Shown here piece by piece: positions 6,036 through 7,575 of a stretch of 7,575 nucleotides of DNA (position 1 is the stretch's first letter; every line of letters begins with the position of its first letter). The stretch is from positions 1 to 7,575 of the forward strand of contig CALIRN010000358.1 of NCBI GenBank assembly GCA_938042265.1, given 5' to 3'. Source of the DNA: an uncultured Eubacteriaceae bacterium. GTDB taxonomy: Bacteria > Bacillota > Clostridia > Lachnospirales > CAG-274. A program made the position numbers and the translations under genes. The notes beneath the pieces are model-generated. The model searched no databases. It saw only the letters and a program-made list of their open reading frames with translations, and had not been told where the DNA came from.

Positions 6036-6119
6036 TAAAAAAACATGCGTCAACAAGAGACTTAACCGATTTTACCAAGACAGGAACCTTGATATAATCA
6101 GCCTAAACAATTGCATTAT
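6032..6119. repeat. Diverged direct repeat, copy B
   Basis: Partner of 3937-4030. It starts at the stop codon of the XRE/ImmA gene, and its conserved 19-nt block is at 6087-6105, with TATAAT at 6093-6098. It lies directly upstream of the integrase gene. This copy may be the older position, with the two-gene cassette and a second repeat added between it and the gene at 3440. A promoter role for the conserved TATAAT is possible, but no good -35 sits 17 bp upstream. Confidence 0.8.
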
Positions 6120-6128
6120 ATCACTCTG

Positions 6129-6157
6129 ACACCTGTTTTGCAAGGTGTTATTTTTAT
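6129..6157 (+). terminator. Short hairpin with T-rich tail before the integrase
   Basis: ACACCT (6129-6134) pairs with AGGTGT (6143-6148) around an 8-nt loop and is followed by tatttttat. It resembles a weak intrinsic terminator and would insulate the integrase from the operon upstream. Confidence 0.4.
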
Positions 6158-6184
6158 ACCCAAAATTATAAAGGAGTGATTAAT

Positions 6185-7345
6185 ATGGCAGTAAAAACAA
6201 ACTACAACAAAAACGGCAACAGCTATTATAGGGTAACTGCCACTGTCGGCAAAGACGCTAATGGTAGGTATATCCGTAAAGAGTTTTACGGCAAAAGCAA
6301 AAAAGAGGCAGAGGAAAAGCGTGACGAATACCTCGCCAACATAAGAGCAGGCCTTACTGCTGATTACAAGGAAAAGTTGCTTGGACAATGTATGCACGAT
6401 TGGCTTTTTAATGTTGCTAAGGTTAAAATTAAGCCGTCAACATTCGACAGATACGAAGGAATATACAGAAATTATATTAAGAATACTGAATTAACCTCAC
6501 TGCCACTTTACAGCATAAAGTCAATAATTTTGCAGAAACACTACAATTCATTGAAAGAATTAGGGAAAACATCAGCCTCAATCAGAAATCTTAATAAACT
6601 GCTGAAAACCTTTTTTAATTATTGTATAAATGAAGATATGATGCTCAAAAACCCTTGCAACAATATAATCATACCGGGTACAGCGCAGGAGCTTGCTGAA
6701 AAGAATATTCATCCTTTCAGCTCTGATGAAATAAATAAGATAAAAGCCGCCTCTGATGGCTACGATATTGATATAATCTTCTTAATCCTGCTGGGGACAG
6801 GGCTGCGTGTCGGTGAGCTATTAGCTATAACCGAAAATGATATTAGTTTTGAAACCAAGACGATTACAATTTCTAAGAACATTAAAAAGGTGCGGGACAT
6901 CGTATCTGATGACTCTTACGAACATAAGATAATTATTCAAACGCCTAAAACCGAAAATAGCGTCAGGATTGTCCCTATACCTGAGCCTTTAATTGCAGTT
7001 CTTAAAACCCATATTAACAAACAAAAAATTAAACACTTATCCTGCGGTGTTCCGTACGATAAAAATTGTTTGTTATTCACAACTGAGTTTTGTAATCCGC
7101 TTGATGGTGGTAACCTTAGACGCGCGTGGGAACGTCTACTAAAGCGAGCCAATGTTGAACACAGAGGTATGCACAGTATAAGACATACTTACGCAACTAA
7201 GCTTTTTGAGGCAGGAGTGCCTATCAAGACAGTATCGGATTTGTTGGGACATTCGGATATAAAAGTTACTACAGATATTTATGTGCACGTAATGGCAGAA
7301 GTAAAAACAGATGCTGCTGAAAAGTTATCGTTTCTTTTCATGTAA
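6185..7345 (+). CDS. int: Tyrosine recombinase/integrase of the tRNA-Arg island
   Basis: This 386-aa integrase inserts and excises the island by recombination at the tRNA-Arg attachment site. ATG 6185 is chosen because GGAG (6173-6176) lies 8 nt upstream; the in-frame GTG at 6176 overlaps that ribosome binding site and is rejected. Residues 1-55 are the arm-DNA-binding domain (SYYRVTATVGKDANGRYIRKEF), about 65-165 the SAM-like core-binding domain, and about 175-386 the catalytic domain. The active site is complete: Arg208 (GTGLRVGEL), Lys255 (TPKTENS), His330 and Arg333 (HSIRH), His356 (LLGHS) and nucleophile Tyr366 (IYVHV). Its length is typical of phage and conjugative-element integrases of Firmicutes. 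Its 3' end faces the tRNA-Arg 3' end 72 bp away, the usual integrase/attachment-site layout. No excisionase gene is visible upstream, and the two-gene cassette occupies that position. Confidence 0.95.
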   Translation: MAVKTNYNKNGNSYYRVTATVGKDANGRYIRKEFYGKSKKEAEEKRDEYLANIRAGLTADYKEKLLGQCMHDWLFNVAKVKIKPSTFDRYEGIYRNYIKNTELTSLPLYSIKSIILQKHYNSLKELGKTSASIRNLNKLLKTFFNYCINEDMMLKNPCNNIIIPGTAQELAEKNIHPFSSDEINKIKAASDGYDIDIIFLILLGTGLRVGELLAITENDISFETKTITISKNIKKVRDIVSDDSYEHKIIIQTPKTENSVRIVPIPEPLIAVLKTHINKQKIKHLSCGVPYDKNCLLFTTEFCNPLDGGNLRRAWERLLKRANVEHRGMHSIRHTYATKLFEAGVPIKTVSDLLGHSDIKVTTDIYVHVMAEVKTDAAEKLSFLFM

Positions 7346-7349
7346 AACT

Positions 7350-7371
7350 AATGTGGGAAAAATGTGGGAAA
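7350..7371 (+). repeat. Two tandem 11-bp repeats, probable integrase arm sites
   Basis: AATGTGGGAAA occurs twice back to back (7350-7360, 7361-7371), four bases after the integrase stop codon and about 45 bp from the tRNA end. Short direct repeats in this position beside an attachment site are typical of arm-type sites bound by the integrase N-terminal domain. The repeat is seen; the binding is inferred. Confidence 0.6.
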
Positions 7372-7379
7372 CAAGTAGA

Positions 7380-7411
7380 AAGCCTGTTACAGATTACTCG
7401 GTAACAGGCTT
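7380..7411 (-). terminator. Perfect 11-bp hairpin between integrase and tRNA-Arg
   Basis: AAGCCTGTTAC (7380-7390) pairs perfectly with GTAACAGGCTT (7401-7411) around a 10-nt loop. On the minus strand it is followed by a pyrimidine-rich tail (ttctacttgttt), so it can end the tRNA transcript. On the plus strand the following bases are taaaag, so it is a poor terminator for the integrase except as an mRNA-stabilising end. Confidence 0.6.
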
Positions 7412-7416
7412 AAAAG

Positions 7417-7490
<74 letters not shown>

Positions 7491-7515
7491 ATATAATAAA
7501 TACTTATTAATATAA

Positions 7516-7575
7516 TGGATGGGGAAGGATTCGAACCTTCGAAAGCTGAGCTAACAGATTTACAGTCTGCCCCCT
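7516..7575 (-). tRNA. tRNA-Tyr (anticodon GTA), 5' end cut by the window edge
   Basis: On the minus strand the visible part includes the anticodon stem and loop GCAGA-CTGTAAA-TCTGT (anticodon GTA), a long class II variable arm (AGC-tca-GCT) as expected for bacterial tRNA-Tyr, the T arm GAAGG-TTCGAAT-CCTTC, and the 3' acceptor half CCCATCC plus discriminator A at 7516. The D arm and 5' acceptor strand are beyond base 7575. It lies 25 bp upstream of tRNA-Arg on the same strand and is probably cotranscribed with it. Confidence 0.93.

Noticed and set aside
3937..6119. CRISPR-like spacing of repeats
   Set aside because: Only two diverged copies, separated by 2 kb of genes, with no array or cas genes.
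6176..6184. GTG start for the integrase
   Set aside because: The GTG overlaps the Shine-Dalgarno itself, whereas ATG 6185 has ideal spacing from it.

Overview
The window is AT-rich, has strong AGGAGG-type ribosome binding sites, and carries mobile genes of kinds common in gut Clostridia. The visible tRNA-Arg gene does not encode its CCA end. Together these suggest a low-GC Firmicute of the class Clostridia; the genus cannot be read from the sequence. Nearly everything left of the tRNAs is accessory DNA.

Right end (about 6.0-7.6 kb): a tyrosine integrase gene runs into the 3' end of a leftward tRNA-Arg(ACG), followed by a leftward tRNA-Tyr(GUA) cut by the window edge. This is the usual junction of an integrative element or genomic island that uses a tRNA 3' end as its attachment site. 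The island extends left, and its other end is outside the window.

Middle (about 3.4-6.1 kb): an orphan or 5'-truncated unknown gene is followed by a two-gene operon. The operon encodes an unrecognised 221-aa protein and an XRE-HTH/ImmA-IrrE metallopeptidase fusion. It sits between two diverged direct repeats of about 90 bp (3937-4030 and 6032-6119), each starting at the stop codon of the preceding gene. The HTH plus peptidase M78 architecture with a tightly linked small partner resembles RosmerTA-type toxin-antitoxin defence modules. This is the best candidate for an anti-phage or island-stabilising system here, inserted as a cassette next to the integrase.

Left (1 to about 3.47 kb): a compact serine-recombinase element is bounded by a perfect 57-bp direct repeat (1-57 and 3412-3468) and appears nested inside the island. 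It carries a large hairpin near the left end, an HTH regulator behind a promoter with an 11-bp-arm operator, a non-coding or degenerate stretch, a 47-aa small gene, and a large serine recombinase with its own promoter. The recombinase start region folds into a hairpin that displays the Shine-Dalgarno in its loop and buries the start codon in its stem. The recombinase frame is broken at a canonical A AAA AAG slippery heptamer; a -1 slip there rebuilds a normal 570-aa protein. The element seems to have separated the gene at 3440 from its native start.

The picture is of nested mobility: a serine-recombinase element inside a tyrosine-integrase island at tRNA-Arg, with a repeat-flanked accessory operon beside the integrase.
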